Shown here piece by piece: positions 37,515 to 46,753 of a stretch of 64,000 bases of DNA. Where the stretch lies: the NCBI RefSeq assembly GCF_000422325.1, contig NZ_AULO01000008.1:124001-188000 (forward strand). Reading direction: 5' to 3'. This DNA comes from Marinospirillum minutulum DSM 6287. Its GTDB lineage: Bacteria; Pseudomonadota; Gammaproteobacteria; Pseudomonadales; Halomonadaceae. The notes below the pieces were generated by a model. The model worked only from the letters and a program-made list of their open reading frames with translations, was not told where the DNA came from and did not search any database. Made by a program: the position numbers and the translations under genes. How positions within the stretch are numbered: the first letter of the stretch is position 1; each line of letters begins with the position of its first letter.

Positions 37515-37784
37515 GTGACTGAATCAAGAAAAACCACACTAGCCAAACCGGAACAAGATCGCCCACTACGCGAAAGTGTTCTTCGTGCTCTGGACAATTA
37601 TTTTGCTCAACTCGACGGTCAGCCAGTGAATAACCTCTATGAACTGGTATTAACTGAAGTAGAAGCACCTCTGCTTGAGGCAGTAATGCGCTACACAGAA
37701 AATAACCAGACCCAAGCTTCTAGCCTACTCGGTTTAAATCGGGGTACTTTGCGCAAGAAACTTAAACAATACGACCTTATCTAA
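37515..37784 (+). CDS. fis: DNA-binding protein Fis
   Basis: 89 residues from a GTG start. The C-terminal helix-turn-helix [21 protein letters not shown] is nearly the Fis consensus (given here in one 21-residue region at about 66-86), and the N-terminal beta-hairpin region and helix B match the family. It is a growth-phase nucleoid protein that activates rRNA and tRNA promoters. It lies 19 bases after dusB. Confidence 0.97.
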   Translation: MTESRKTTLAKPEQDRPLRESVLRALDNYFAQLDGQPVNNLYELVLTEVEAPLLEAVMRYTENNQTQASSLLGLNRGTLRKKLKQYDLI

Positions 37785-37809
37785 GCTTTTAAGGAGCTCA
37801 ACTAGGCTT

Positions 37810-39390
37810 ATGTCTACACTACAACCTCTTCCTATCCGTCGCGCCCTACTTAGCGTATCTGACAAAAATGGCATCGTCGAACTAGCTAAAGGCTTATTAG
37901 AGCGAGGCGTAGAACTCCTTTCTACTGGCGGCACTTTTAAGTTAATTAAAGATGCCGGCCTTGCAGTCACTGAAGTATCTGAACATACCGGCTTCCCTGA
38001 AATGATGGATGGCCGCGTTAAAACCCTTCACCCTAAAATTCATGGTGGAATTTTAGGTCGTCGTGGGCAAGATGATGCGATTATGGCAGAACACCAAATC
38101 ACCCCTATTGATTTAGTCGTGGTTAACCTTTATCCCTTTCAAGCCACTATTGCCCGTGATGATTGCACACTCGATATGGCAATTGAGAACATAGATATTG
38201 GTGGCCCAGCTATGGTGCGCAGCTGTGCCAAAAACCATGCTTATACTACTATTCTGGTGAACACGGGCGACTACCAGCAAGTGCTAGCAGAAATGGACGC
38301 TAACCAAGGTGCAGTTACCCAACCTACCCGCTTCGATTTAGCAGTAAAGGCCTTTGAACACACAGCAGCTTATGACTCTGCCATAGCTAACTATTTGGGT
38401 CGTAAAGTTAAAGAAGGTAGTGAAGACTTCCCTCGCACCTTCAATACCCAATTTATTAAGCGTCAAGAAATGCGCTACGGTGAAAACCCTCATCAAAAAG
38501 CAGCTTTCTATGCAGAAGCCAATATTAATGAGGCTTGTGTAGCCACTGCCAAGGTATTGCAGGGTAAAGAACTGTCTTTCAATAATGTTGCTGATACCGA
38601 TGCTGCTTTTGAATGCGTTAAAGCCTTTAGCGAGCCAGCTTGCGTTATTGTTAAACATGCTAACCCTTGCGGCGTTGCAGTAGGTAAAGACTTACATCAA
38701 GCCTATGACCTAGCCTTCAAAACAGACCCAACCAGTGCTTTTGGTGGCATTATTGCATTCAACCGAAAACTCGATGCTTTAACTGCCCGTACCCTAGTTG
38801 ACCGCCAGTTTGCAGAAGTGATTATTGCCCCTGGTATAGATGCCTCAGCACAAGAAATTATTGCTAGTAAGAAAAACTTACGTCTACTCGATGCAAGTGA
38901 GTTTTGGCCAGGTGAACGCAACCAAGCACTTAACTTTAAGCGTGTTACTGGTGGCTTGTTAGTACAAGACCGTGACTTAGGCGCAGTTAGCTTAGATGAA
39001 CTAAAAGTAGTGACTGACCGTGCACCTACTGAACAAGAGCTTGTTGATTTAGCTTTTGCTTGGAAAGTAGCCAAGTACGTTAAATCTAATGCTATTGTTT
39101 ATGCAAAAGATGGCCGTACCATTGGTGTAGGCGCTGGCCAAATGAGCCGTGTTTATTCAGCCAAAATTGCAGGCATTAAAGCAGCGGATGAAAACTTAGA
39201 AGTCAAAGGTTCGGTTATGTCATCTGATGCCTTCTTCCCCTTCCGTGATGGTATCGATGCAGCAGCAGCCGCTGGTATTACAGCCGTTATTCAGCCAGGT
39301 GGTTCTATGCGTGATGACGAAGTTATTCAAGCCGCTAATGAAGCGGGCATTGCTATGGTGTTTACGGGGATGCGCCACTTCCTGCATTGA
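37810..39390 (+). CDS. purH: Bifunctional AICAR formyltransferase / IMP cyclohydrolase
   Basis: 526 residues. The N-terminal MGS-like IMP cyclohydrolase domain ([38 protein letters not shown]) occupies about residues 1-200. The AICAR transformylase domain follows, with [13 protein letters not shown] and the C-terminal [12 protein letters not shown]. It does the last two steps of purine synthesis. A bidirectional terminator follows. Confidence 0.98.
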   Translation: MSTLQPLPIRRALLSVSDKNGIVELAKGLLERGVELLSTGGTFKLIKDAGLAVTEVSEHTGFPEMMDGRVKTLHPKIHGGILGRRGQDDAIMAEHQITPIDLVVVNLYPFQATIARDDCTLDMAIENIDIGGPAMVRSCAKNHAYTTILVNTGDYQQVLAEMDANQGAVTQPTRFDLAVKAFEHTAAYDSAIANYLGRKVKEGSEDFPRTFNTQFIKRQEMRYGENPHQKAAFYAEANINEACVATAKVLQGKELSFNNVADTDAAFECVKAFSEPACVIVKHANPCGVAVGKDLHQAYDLAFKTDPTSAFGGIIAFNRKLDALTARTLVDRQFAEVIIAPGIDASAQEIIASKKNLRLLDASEFWPGERNQALNFKRVTGGLLVQDRDLGAVSLDELKVVTDRAPTEQELVDLAFAWKVAKYVKSNAIVYAKDGRTIGVGAGQMSRVYSAKIAGIKAADENLEVKGSVMSSDAFFPFRDGIDAAAAAGITAVIQPGGSMRDDEVIQAANEAGIAMVFTGMRHFLH

Positions 39391-39413
39391 TTAAAAGCGG
39401 TTAATTAAGCAAT

Positions 39414-39450
39414 AAAAAAAGCCGCAGTCTTAAAAGATTGCGGCTTTTTT
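39414..39450. terminator. Bidirectional terminator between purH and the beta-barrel gene
   Basis: AAAAAAAGCCGCAGTCT (39414-39430) pairs with AGATTGCGGCTTTTTT (39435-39450), with one G-T pair, and carries an A-run and a T-run on its flanks. It serves both convergent genes. Confidence 0.92.
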
Positions 39451-39480
39451 GTAACCAAAATTTAATGCTTTAAATCGTAT

Positions 39481-40266
39481 TTAAAAACCAGCACGAAGGT
39501 AAGCACCAAAGAAAGCACCACTAAACTCAAGATCAGCATAAGTATCATCTAGGTCATCAAGCTTGGCATTAAAGCTACGGTAACCAGCAGTTATTCCCGG
39601 CTTAATTAATGGCAAGCCATCATACTGGTAACGCGCATCTACAGTTACATCTGACAAGCTGTTGCCGCTATAACCTATGGCATCTACTTTAGCGCCAACA
39701 GAAATACCCCTAGGTAAACCAACACGTAAGCCCGCATAACCCATAGGTAGAGGTGCGCTTAAATCAATAGACTTAGTTGTGCCTGTAGCACTTTCTGTAA
39801 CTGAAAACTCACCATTAAACTGGCGAACCGTTAAACCCAGTTCAGCACGTAAATCGACTAGTGGAATAAAAGAAGTTATACCGTCTAACAAACGGTAATA
39901 GGCTGTAAAATCGGTATGGCTAAGATCAACTTTACTCTGCAAATTACCATTAAAACTCTGATCCAAAAACTTAAAGTTAGCAGCTTTATTACCAGAAAAA
40001 TCTAAAGCGGTACTGCTAACTCTTATATTTGGGATAACGGGTACTGGGTGATCAAACTGCACAAAAAAGTGGGTTTGATTTTCACTCGACAAGCCTAGGG
40101 TATTTTCTACATCTAGATTGGCTTCATTTTTTTTACCCTGAATACTACCTGAAGGGCTAGCATTCCAAACATTGCCGCCAGCCAAAACATTAAACTCAAC
40201 TGCTTGAGCTTGCATGGCAGTTGCAGGCAGTAATACCGCACCAGCAAGAGCTAAAATTTTACGCAT
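39481..40266 (-). CDS. TIGR04219-type outer-membrane beta-barrel protein
   Basis: 261 residues from the ATG at 40266, which has GGAG 6 bases upstream; the frame opens at 40278. A signal peptide ends in MQAQA. The mature protein starts VEFNVLAGGNVWN, a pattern I recall for the TIGR04219 family, and has alternating amphipathic strands and a terminal phenylalanine (YLRAGF) for BAM insertion. Its role is unknown. Confidence 0.82.
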   Translation of the reverse strand: MRKILALAGAVLLPATAMQAQAVEFNVLAGGNVWNASPSGSIQGKKNEANLDVENTLGLSSENQTHFFVQFDHPVPVIPNIRVSSTALDFSGNKAANFKFLDQSFNGNLQSKVDLSHTDFTAYYRLLDGITSFIPLVDLRAELGLTVRQFNGEFSVTESATGTTKSIDLSAPLPMGYAGLRVGLPRGISVGAKVDAIGYSGNSLSDVTVDARYQYDGLPLIKPGITAGYRSFNAKLDDLDDTYADLEFSGAFFGAYLRAGF

Positions 40267-40383
40267 ACTTATCTCCATTAAAATTAGGTTCTACAACGAC
40301 TTATAAGAGCTGAAGTGCTTATCGGCAAGCTAAGGCGTTTAATGAATAGCAAGCACTGGAATATCAACAAATCAACACAGGAA

Positions 40384-40632
40384 TTAACTGAAATATAAAA
40401 AGCCAAAAAGCACTAAAAGTAGCAGGTTAAGTACCACTGCTGCATAAACAAAAAGCTTACCCGTATAGCGTTGAGGGTTTTTATTAATTCCTTGCCAACC
40501 AAACCAAGCTGCTATTAAAGATGGCAGAATAAACCAAGGCCCAAAGCCAGCAAACATAATTCCAGCAACAGCTAAAACCACAGCCAAAATAGCCAAGTTA
40601 TTATTCATTTGAGCAGGCGATTCATCAGTCAT
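40384..40632 (-). CDS. Small two-helix membrane protein
   Basis: 82 residues with a short polar N-terminus, one or two hydrophobic segments at about residues 12-45 and a final helix at about 62-81. I do not recognise a family. It starts 3 bases after the folX stop, so it belongs to the folE-folX operon. Confidence 0.7.
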   Translation of the reverse strand: MTDESPAQMNNNLAILAVVLAVAGIMFAGFGPWFILPSLIAAWFGWQGINKNPQRYTGKLFVYAAVVLNLLLLVLFGFLYFS

Positions 40633-40635
40633 TAG

Positions 40636-41025
40636 TTACCCTCTAGGTTGCTCTTTTCTTGCGCTAAGGGTAACAGAAACAGAGTCAGAAAACCGTAAGG
40701 CATGTGGCTTATCGACCTCTACCTCCGCAACTTCAACTTGTTCGTAATTCATCACAATTTCTAATAGTTCTTTGGTTAAGCGCTCAAGCAAAGCAAAGCG
40801 CCCCCCTTCAACATGAGCAATAATTTCTTTAGTGATGGTACGATAATTCAGTGCTTCTTCTATACGGTTAAACTGTACAGCTCTATCAGCCGCATAGCCT
40901 ATAACCACATTAACCAAAATATCCTGCTGGTTTTGTATTTCATCTTCATTAATCCCTACGTAGGTTCTTAGGCGTAAATTTTTTATCCGAATCGTTGCCA
41001 AGGTAGGAGGATTTTTATTTAGCAT
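40636..41025 (-). CDS. folX: Dihydroneopterin triphosphate 2'-epimerase
   Basis: 129 residues of the FolB/FolX tunnelling fold. The strings [29 protein letters not shown] and FALLERLT, together with ALR-SDSVS-TLS, match E. coli FolX more closely than FolB. It epimerises 7,8-dihydroneopterin triphosphate to the monapterin form. It is paired with folE 14 bases upstream, as in Pseudomonas, where tetrahydromonapterin serves phenylalanine hydroxylase. Confidence 0.9.
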   Translation of the reverse strand: MLNKNPPTLATIRIKNLRLRTYVGINEDEIQNQQDILVNVVIGYAADRAVQFNRIEEALNYRTITKEIIAHVEGGRFALLERLTKELLEIVMNYEQVEVAEVEVDKPHALRFSDSVSVTLSARKEQPRG

Positions 41026-41039
41026 TACTTCATCCCTGC

Positions 41040-41615
41040 TTAGTCAATTAACTTAAGGAATTCGTGGCGAGTCGTTGCAGACTCACGCAACTGACCTAAC
41101 ATAACAGACGTACGCATCATTGAATTTTGTTTTTCTACCCCACGCATCATCATACACAGGTGACGCGCCTCCACGACTACCGCTACACCTGCTGCCCCTG
41201 TTACTTCTTGTACTGCTTCAGCAATTTGCTTAGTTAGTAACTCTTGAATTTGTAGACGACGAGCAAACATATCGGTAATACGGGCAAACTTAGATAAACC
41301 CAGTACCTTTCCCTTAGGCAAATAGCCTATGTGACACTTTCCAATAAAGGGCAAAAGGTGGTGTTCGCACATAGAGTAAAGCTCTATATCTTTAACTATA
41401 ACCAACTCATCGGTATCAGAAGTAAAAACCGCACCATTAACTAGGGTGTCTAAATCCTGCCGATACCCCTGGGTTAAGAACTCCATTGCCTTAGCTGCTC
41501 GTACAGGTGTGTCAACCAACCCTTCACGTTGTGGATCTTCACCAAGGTTTTTTATAATTGCTTGGTAATGAGGTACTAAAGAATCATAAATTGTTTCGCT
41601 TGTATCATTTTTCAT
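41040..41615 (-). CDS. folE: GTP cyclohydrolase I
   Basis: 191 residues. The zinc-binding CEHHLLPF and the later [10 protein letters not shown] are intact, as are GLSKFARI and the QERLT-like region [16 protein letters not shown]. It opens GTP to dihydroneopterin triphosphate, the substrate of FolX next door. It is first in the folE-folX-membrane-protein unit. Confidence 0.96.
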   Translation of the reverse strand: MKNDTSETIYDSLVPHYQAIIKNLGEDPQREGLVDTPVRAAKAMEFLTQGYRQDLDTLVNGAVFTSDTDELVIVKDIELYSMCEHHLLPFIGKCHIGYLPKGKVLGLSKFARITDMFARRLQIQELLTKQIAEAVQEVTGAAGVAVVVEARHLCMMMRGVEKQNSMMRTSVMLGQLRESATTRHEFLKLID

Positions 41616-41893
41616 TTCAGGTTTTACTTATGTTAGAGCATTAATATAAGGAGTTAATTAATTAGCCAAGAGTTGACCTAAGCTCCTTTTCGTAGAAGAA
41701 ATGTATATCTTTTCTTAAAAAAACACTAGCGCTATTCCCAGTGTTTTAGTAGGAATTAGCAGCAGTGAAATTGATTCTAGTCAAAAACCACCTTAGGTCA
41801 AACAACGATGCGGCAAACTGACATGAATAACCTTCGAAAGTACTCTGTTATACTTCGCTAAAGAAAATCAAACTGAACTTGGATCAAAACACT

Positions 41894-42391
41894 ATGAAGA
41901 AGTTAATAACAACCTTCGCACTAATGAGCGCTTCCTTTGGAGTTGTGGCGGCTCAGCCAACTCTACCCTTAGAACCTGGTCAAATGCTTAACGCTACTGT
42001 TGTTAATCAGGTTGTTTTAAAAGAAGGCGAAACACGCCGCAACCTATGGTTTTCTATAGAAACGAACCGTGTTGAAGGCACTTCTACTTACCATTTAAGC
42101 AACTGCACCCTTTCTGCCGATGTTAAGTTACAAGGCGGTCAATTTAGTCTGCAAAGTAAACAGCTACGTTGCATTAGTGATAAAGGCGATATTTTTACAG
42201 ACAAAAAAGTACAAGCACAAATTCTTGCTAACACTAACGAGCTTTGCACTAGTAAAAAAGGCAAGTGTTCAGAAGTTACCCTTTATAGCGGAAGCAGCTA
42301 TACCTTTGAAGTTAAAAATGCATCGCAACTGGTTGCTGAAGTGAATGCTATGCGCGAAGTAAACAAAAGCCGTTTAGAACAAAGTAACTAA
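41894..42391 (+). CDS. Secreted protein of unknown function
   Basis: 165 residues from the ATG at 41894; a TTG at 41879 opens the frame earlier. A signal peptide (KKLITTFALMSASFGVVAA) is followed by a beta-rich mature domain with four cysteines, in ...SNCTL, LRCIS, ELCTS and GKCSE, which can form two disulfides in the periplasm. No family recognised. It converges on the MltC-like gene with 6 bases between stops. Confidence 0.75.
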   Translation: MKKLITTFALMSASFGVVAAQPTLPLEPGQMLNATVVNQVVLKEGETRRNLWFSIETNRVEGTSTYHLSNCTLSADVKLQGGQFSLQSKQLRCISDKGDIFTDKKVQAQILANTNELCTSKKGKCSEVTLYSGSSYTFEVKNASQLVAEVNAMREVNKSRLEQSN

Positions 42392-42397
42392 TTTTTT

Positions 42398-43876
42398 CTA
42401 ACGCTCGACAGAGGCCAAGGTGCGGTAGCGCTGTTGTGCCTCTGTTACTTTACGTATATACCCTCTAGCTTCAGCTCTTGGGTGCTTTAAATGCAAGCGA
42501 TCATAAACCTGCTGAGGTGATAGCTGATTAATAACGTTTACTGCTTGACGACGATCCTTATGAAAAGTACGTAACACGTTACCTGCTCCACCGTTATAAC
42601 CTGAAATCATCGCGTACTCCTTAGACAAAGGATGACGAATACCATTTAAGTAGTTATCGCGCAAAATACTTAAATAGGCCGTTCCAGTATCTATATTGTT
42701 AGCCGGATTGAATAAATAATTGCGAGAAGGCTGGTCATTACGCTTTTTTATTCGTGTAAAAACATCCTTTCCAGCAGTGGAAGGTACCACTTGCATTAAA
42801 CCATAAGCTGGAATGTGGCTAGTGGCATAGGGATTAAAGTGGCTTTCGGTTTCCATAATAGAATAAATCAGTGTTTCATCTATTCCATAACGTTGTGCTG
42901 CTGCTCTTACTAGGTGCTCATATTGATGCCCACGTACCTGAGTGTGGTTAGCTACTAGGGGAATTTCTACTCGATAAACAGTCTGCCCATTACGATCAAC
43001 CTGTTGCACACTGTTATTAACTAAATATTCAGCATAACGCTCTGCACGCCACTCCCATTTTACTGGTTGACCTTCATGATCTAAAACCTGACCAGCCAAT
43101 AAAGCAGGACCATCATAATTAATTTTTTTATCAGAATAGATTTCAGGATTTTCAGCATCATAAGGTGTTAGCAAAGTAGTAATGATGGCTTCTTTTAAAT
43201 GCTGCTTGGGGTTAGCTTGATCAACCGTTTCAACAACAATCTTACCAGTATCAAAGTCCATTTCACCACGACTCTGATAACCGTCAGTGTATTTAACAAA
43301 CTGGTGAGCAGAAGTAGTAATCAATGGCGCTCCTCGCCATTGTTTTTTCACTTCCTCCTGCAGTTCGGTCACACGTTCACGGTAAGCCTTGGCTTCCTGC
43401 TCAAGCTGAACAACAATTTTCTGGTAGTCTTTTAAATCTTCTGACAAGTTAGGGTAGCGATCAAGCCAGCTAGTTTCAGCTGAATCTACAGGCTCTTTTT
43501 CTTCTACTAAAGGCGCTACAATTAAAGCAGGTTTAGACGTTTGCTTGGGTTGGGTTACAGGCTTTATTGAATCGACTTCTATACTAGTATCATCACCTAA
43601 AGGAATCCCCTGCTGTGGGTCAGCCGTTAAAACTTTCACACTTGTTTCAGCTGGTGCAATTGGTTTTGGTTTAGGTGGTGCCTTGGTTGCTTCACGCTTA
43701 ACAGGTACAGATTTAACTGTATTAGGCTGGGGCTGGATTAACACTTGGCTTTTAGCGCCTGTCGAAACGTGACTGGACGTGCCATTATTAACCCCTCCCT
43801 GACAAGCGACCAAAAAGACTGAAACAATAATAATTAAGGCGAATTTAGCGCGTGAAAAGCAGTTTAAAAAATACAT
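42398..43876 (-). CDS. mltC: MltC-like membrane-bound lytic transglycosylase
   Basis: 492 residues from the ATG at 43876 (AGGG 6 bases upstream); TTG/ATG codons at 43894 and 43891 are alternatives. A lipobox FLVAC at about residue 25 makes it a lipoprotein. A Pro/Lys/Val-rich linker of about 110 residues follows, then a short coiled coil, an MltC-type N-terminal domain (DUF3393) at about 170-310, and an SLT domain with catalytic glutamate in SIMETESHFNP at about 345. E. coli MltC is only 359 residues, so the linker is extended. Confidence 0.85.
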   Translation of the reverse strand: MYFLNCFSRAKFALIIIVSVFLVACQGGVNNGTSSHVSTGAKSQVLIQPQPNTVKSVPVKREATKAPPKPKPIAPAETSVKVLTADPQQGIPLGDDTSIEVDSIKPVTQPKQTSKPALIVAPLVEEKEPVDSAETSWLDRYPNLSEDLKDYQKIVVQLEQEAKAYRERVTELQEEVKKQWRGAPLITTSAHQFVKYTDGYQSRGEMDFDTGKIVVETVDQANPKQHLKEAIITTLLTPYDAENPEIYSDKKINYDGPALLAGQVLDHEGQPVKWEWRAERYAEYLVNNSVQQVDRNGQTVYRVEIPLVANHTQVRGHQYEHLVRAAAQRYGIDETLIYSIMETESHFNPYATSHIPAYGLMQVVPSTAGKDVFTRIKKRNDQPSRNYLFNPANNIDTGTAYLSILRDNYLNGIRHPLSKEYAMISGYNGGAGNVLRTFHKDRRQAVNVINQLSPQQVYDRLHLKHPRAEARGYIRKVTEAQQRYRTLASVER

Positions 43877-44063
43877 CTGTATCCCTGTCATCAAGCAATA
43901 AAAAATATTAAGGCATTATAAAGCAAAGCTACTAAAGTTGCAGACTCTACTTAATTAGCAAAGACTAAGTTGTCGCACCTCTAGCTTTTGCCTATACTGT
44001 TTAATAATTAATCACAGATTAGTTAATAACCAAATTTTGCCAGCAAAACTACTGGAATTCATT

Positions 44064-44597
44064 ATGCTGCTACCTTCGGTCGAAAACACTAGCGCATCAA
44101 CACTTAACCGGCAGAAAAAAAATGCCGCTAGCGACCTAATGCCTGCCTCGTCAACGCAAGCAGCAATCAATGAAAATCAGGCAAAACAAACAAGTCAGCA
44201 GCTTGCAATAGAAAAAATTGACGATAAAGCAGCAAAACAAACCAAGCAGCCAGAACCGCTACAAGAGCTAGCAGAAACAACCTTTTCTACTGACTCTAAC
44301 ACTAGCTACCCAGATTTCACTGTCGATTTAAACTCCAGTTTAACCAGCACATCGATTCCTTCAGCTATTGAACTCAAGCCTGATGAAATTCGCTATGGCC
44401 GCAAACGCCCACCCTTACCCATCTCTTTTAGTTTTGGCTTACGTCGCCCCCAAGCAGTTGCAGTTGCTATGCGCTACCAATTGCTTGAAGGCAAGCAACC
44501 AGCTACTGCTGCCCAAGCAATACTTGACACCTTCGATTTAGCAGCAACCAATCGACTTCCCTACAATAAAGGTACTGAAATTAGCCTCGTTGCCTAG
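44064..44597 (+). CDS. Hypothetical protein
   Basis: 177 residues from the ATG at 44064, with GGAA upstream; a TTG at 44037 opens the frame. The N-terminal two thirds are polar, rich in Ala, Gln, Thr and Ser and probably disordered. The last ~60 residues (RYGRKRPPLPISFSFGLRRPQAVAVAMRYQLLEG) look folded and carry an Arg-rich stretch. No family recognised. It stands alone between the MltC-like gene and the acyl-CoA dehydrogenase pair. Confidence 0.6.
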   Translation: MLLPSVENTSASTLNRQKKNAASDLMPASSTQAAINENQAKQTSQQLAIEKIDDKAAKQTKQPEPLQELAETTFSTDSNTSYPDFTVDLNSSLTSTSIPSAIELKPDEIRYGRKRPPLPISFSFGLRRPQAVAVAMRYQLLEGKQPATAAQAILDTFDLAATNRLPYNKGTEISLVA

Positions 44598-44653
44598 CTT
44601 TATAAAAAAAGACGCTAGCAACTGCTTGACAGCCGCCAACGCATAGCTTAAGT

Positions 44654-44671
44654 TTCAAACATACGTTTGAA
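44654..44671. promoter_or_regulatory. PsrA-type operator before the first acyl-CoA dehydrogenase
   Basis: Perfect inverted repeat TTCAAAC-ATAC-GTTTGAA. Its core CAAAC-N4-GTTTG fits the published PsrA pattern (G/C)AAAC-N2-4-GTTT(G/C). PsrA is the TetR-family regulator of beta-oxidation in pseudomonads. It ends 56 bases before the start codon. Confidence 0.75.
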
Positions 44672-44727
44672 CAACAAACCCAGTAAGTAGCAACTAACAA
44701 CAATTAGCCAAAGAGCAAGAGGTCACT

Positions 44728-46533
44728 ATGCCAACTTATAAAGCCCCCCTACGCGATATGCGTTTTGTAATGAACGAACTACTCGACTTTCCAAGTCACT
44801 ACAACAGCCTACCTAAGGGTGAAGACGCTGTTGAGGTTGCCGACGCCATTCTTGAAGAGGGCGCAAAATTTGCAGAGAACGTGCTTACTCCACTTAACCA
44901 AATAGGTGACCAACAAGGCTGCACGCTTAAGGATGGCGTAGTTACTATTCCAGAAGGCTTTAAAGAAGCCTATCAACAGTATGTTGAAGGTGGCTGGCCT
45001 TCCATTAGCCAAAATACCGAATACGGTGGCCAAGGTTTGCCACAATCTTTAGGTATGGTTTTAAACGAAATGATTTGTTCTGCCAACCTTTCTTGGGGTA
45101 TGTACCCAGGTTTGTCACATGGCGCGATGAGTGCGTTAGAACACCACGGTACAGAAGAACTCAAGCAAACCTACCTAACCAAGCTAATTGAAGGTCGTTG
45201 GACAGGTACCATGTGCCTAACCGAACCGCACTGTGGTACTGACTTAGGTTTAATTAAAACACGGGCTGTTCCAGACGATAACAATGGCTATAAAGTTACC
45301 GGTACCAAAATCTTCATTTCAGCAGGCGATCATGAAATTAGTGAAAACATTGTTCACTTAGTTTTAGCCAAGCTACCCGATGCACCTGAAGGCAGCAAAG
45401 GCATCTCACTTTTTGTAGTACCTAAGTTTTTACCCGATGCCACAGGTGAAGCTGGCGAGCGTAACGGTGTTGTTTGTGGCTCACTAGAAAACAAAATGGG
45501 TATTCATGGTAACTCTACTTGCGTCATGAATTTTGATGATGCCACAGGCTACCTAGTGGGCCAGCCCAACAAAGGTTTGGCGGCTATGTTCACCATGATG
45601 AACGCTGCCCGTATTGGTGTTGGTATTCAAGGTCAGGGCTTAATCGAAGTTTCTTACCAAAATGCGTTAGCTTATGCGCGTGATCGCCTACAAATGCGTG
45701 CACTTTCTGGTACTAAAGCACCTGAAAAAGCAGCTGACCCAATTATTGTGCACCCAGATGTACGCCGTATGCTACTTACTCAAAAAGCCTTCAGCGAAGG
45801 TGGACGTGCACTTATTTTCTATACCGCCCAACTGGTCGATAAAGTAGAAAAAGGTCAGGATGAAAGCAAGCAAGAAGCAGACGATCTTCTTGGCTTATTA
45901 ACCCCCATAGTTAAAGCCTTCCTAACTGAAGTGGGTTTTGAATCAACTAATGAAGGCGTACAGGTATTTGGCGGCCATGGTTTTATTCAAGAGTGGGGCA
46001 TGGAGCAGTTTGTACGTGATGCACGCATTACGCGTTTATACGAAGGTACAACCGGTATTCAAGCACTCGATTTATTAGGTCGTAAAATCTTAATGAACCA
46101 AGGCGAACACCTACGTAAATTCACCAAACAAATTCACCAATACTGCCAATCGGCTAGCCAGCAAGAAGCCATGCACGAATTTATTAAGCCACTAACAGAG
46201 CTAAATAAAGAGTGGGGCGACTTAACCATGAAAATTGGTATGGCAGCTATGAAAAACCGCGAGGAAGTGGGTGCTGCTTCTGTAGACTACCTAATGTACT
46301 CAGGCTATGTAACCCTAGCTTACTTCTGGGCACAAATGGCTGAGATTGCACAGAAAAAACTAGCTGAAGGTACTAGTGAACAAGCTTTCTACCAAGCTAA
46401 GTTAGACACGGCACGTTTTTACTTCCAACGCTTACTACCGCGTACCAAAACACACGCAGCAACCATGCTAGCAGGTGCAGATACACTCCTAGCAATGGAT
46501 GAAAGCGCTTTTGGTTTAGCGTTTGAAGTTTAA
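44728..46533 (+). CDS. FadE-like acyl-CoA dehydrogenase (601-residue type), copy 1
   Basis: 601 residues, the large acyl-CoA dehydrogenase form of pseudomonads (PA0506/PA0508-like). An N-terminal extension (YKAPLRDMRFVMNEL) is followed by the canonical dehydrogenase domains: FAD-binding MCLTEPHCGTDLG at about 165-178, EGTTGIQALDLLGRK (catalytic-region glutamate) near 433-447, and an extra C-terminal domain. It catalyses the first oxidation of long/medium acyl-CoA chains. It is probably repressed by PsrA and followed by a terminator. Confidence 0.94.
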   Translation: MPTYKAPLRDMRFVMNELLDFPSHYNSLPKGEDAVEVADAILEEGAKFAENVLTPLNQIGDQQGCTLKDGVVTIPEGFKEAYQQYVEGGWPSISQNTEYGGQGLPQSLGMVLNEMICSANLSWGMYPGLSHGAMSALEHHGTEELKQTYLTKLIEGRWTGTMCLTEPHCGTDLGLIKTRAVPDDNNGYKVTGTKIFISAGDHEISENIVHLVLAKLPDAPEGSKGISLFVVPKFLPDATGEAGERNGVVCGSLENKMGIHGNSTCVMNFDDATGYLVGQPNKGLAAMFTMMNAARIGVGIQGQGLIEVSYQNALAYARDRLQMRALSGTKAPEKAADPIIVHPDVRRMLLTQKAFSEGGRALIFYTAQLVDKVEKGQDESKQEADDLLGLLTPIVKAFLTEVGFESTNEGVQVFGGHGFIQEWGMEQFVRDARITRLYEGTTGIQALDLLGRKILMNQGEHLRKFTKQIHQYCQSASQQEAMHEFIKPLTELNKEWGDLTMKIGMAAMKNREEVGAASVDYLMYSGYVTLAYFWAQMAEIAQKKLAEGTSEQAFYQAKLDTARFYFQRLLPRTKTHAATMLAGADTLLAMDESAFGLAFEV

Positions 46534-46559
46534 CAAAGCTCTTTAAGGGAAGGGTCTTT

Positions 46560-46587
46560 GGGGTGACTTAGGTCACCCCTTTTTTTA
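46560..46587 (+). terminator. Terminator after acyl-CoA dehydrogenase copy 1
   Basis: The perfect stem GGGGTGAC (46560-46567)/GTCACCCC (46572-46579) with loop TTAG is followed by a T-run. It separates the two paralogues into independent transcription units. Confidence 0.93.
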
Positions 46588-46753
46588 ACTTTTAATGCTT
46601 GATAAAACCTTAACCTGATATCTATAAACTGCTAATCTAATCAAGTAGCTAACTAGAACTAACTAGTCGTTTTATCGCCTTGTGCAATGCAGCAAACAAG
46701 GTAAGCTAGCGATACCACAAGATTTTGTACACTAGGATAGAGGTAGTAAAAAT

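Noticed and set aside
38703-39074. 123-codon open frame antisense to purH
   Set aside because: Shadow frame of a strongly conserved gene, no start signal.
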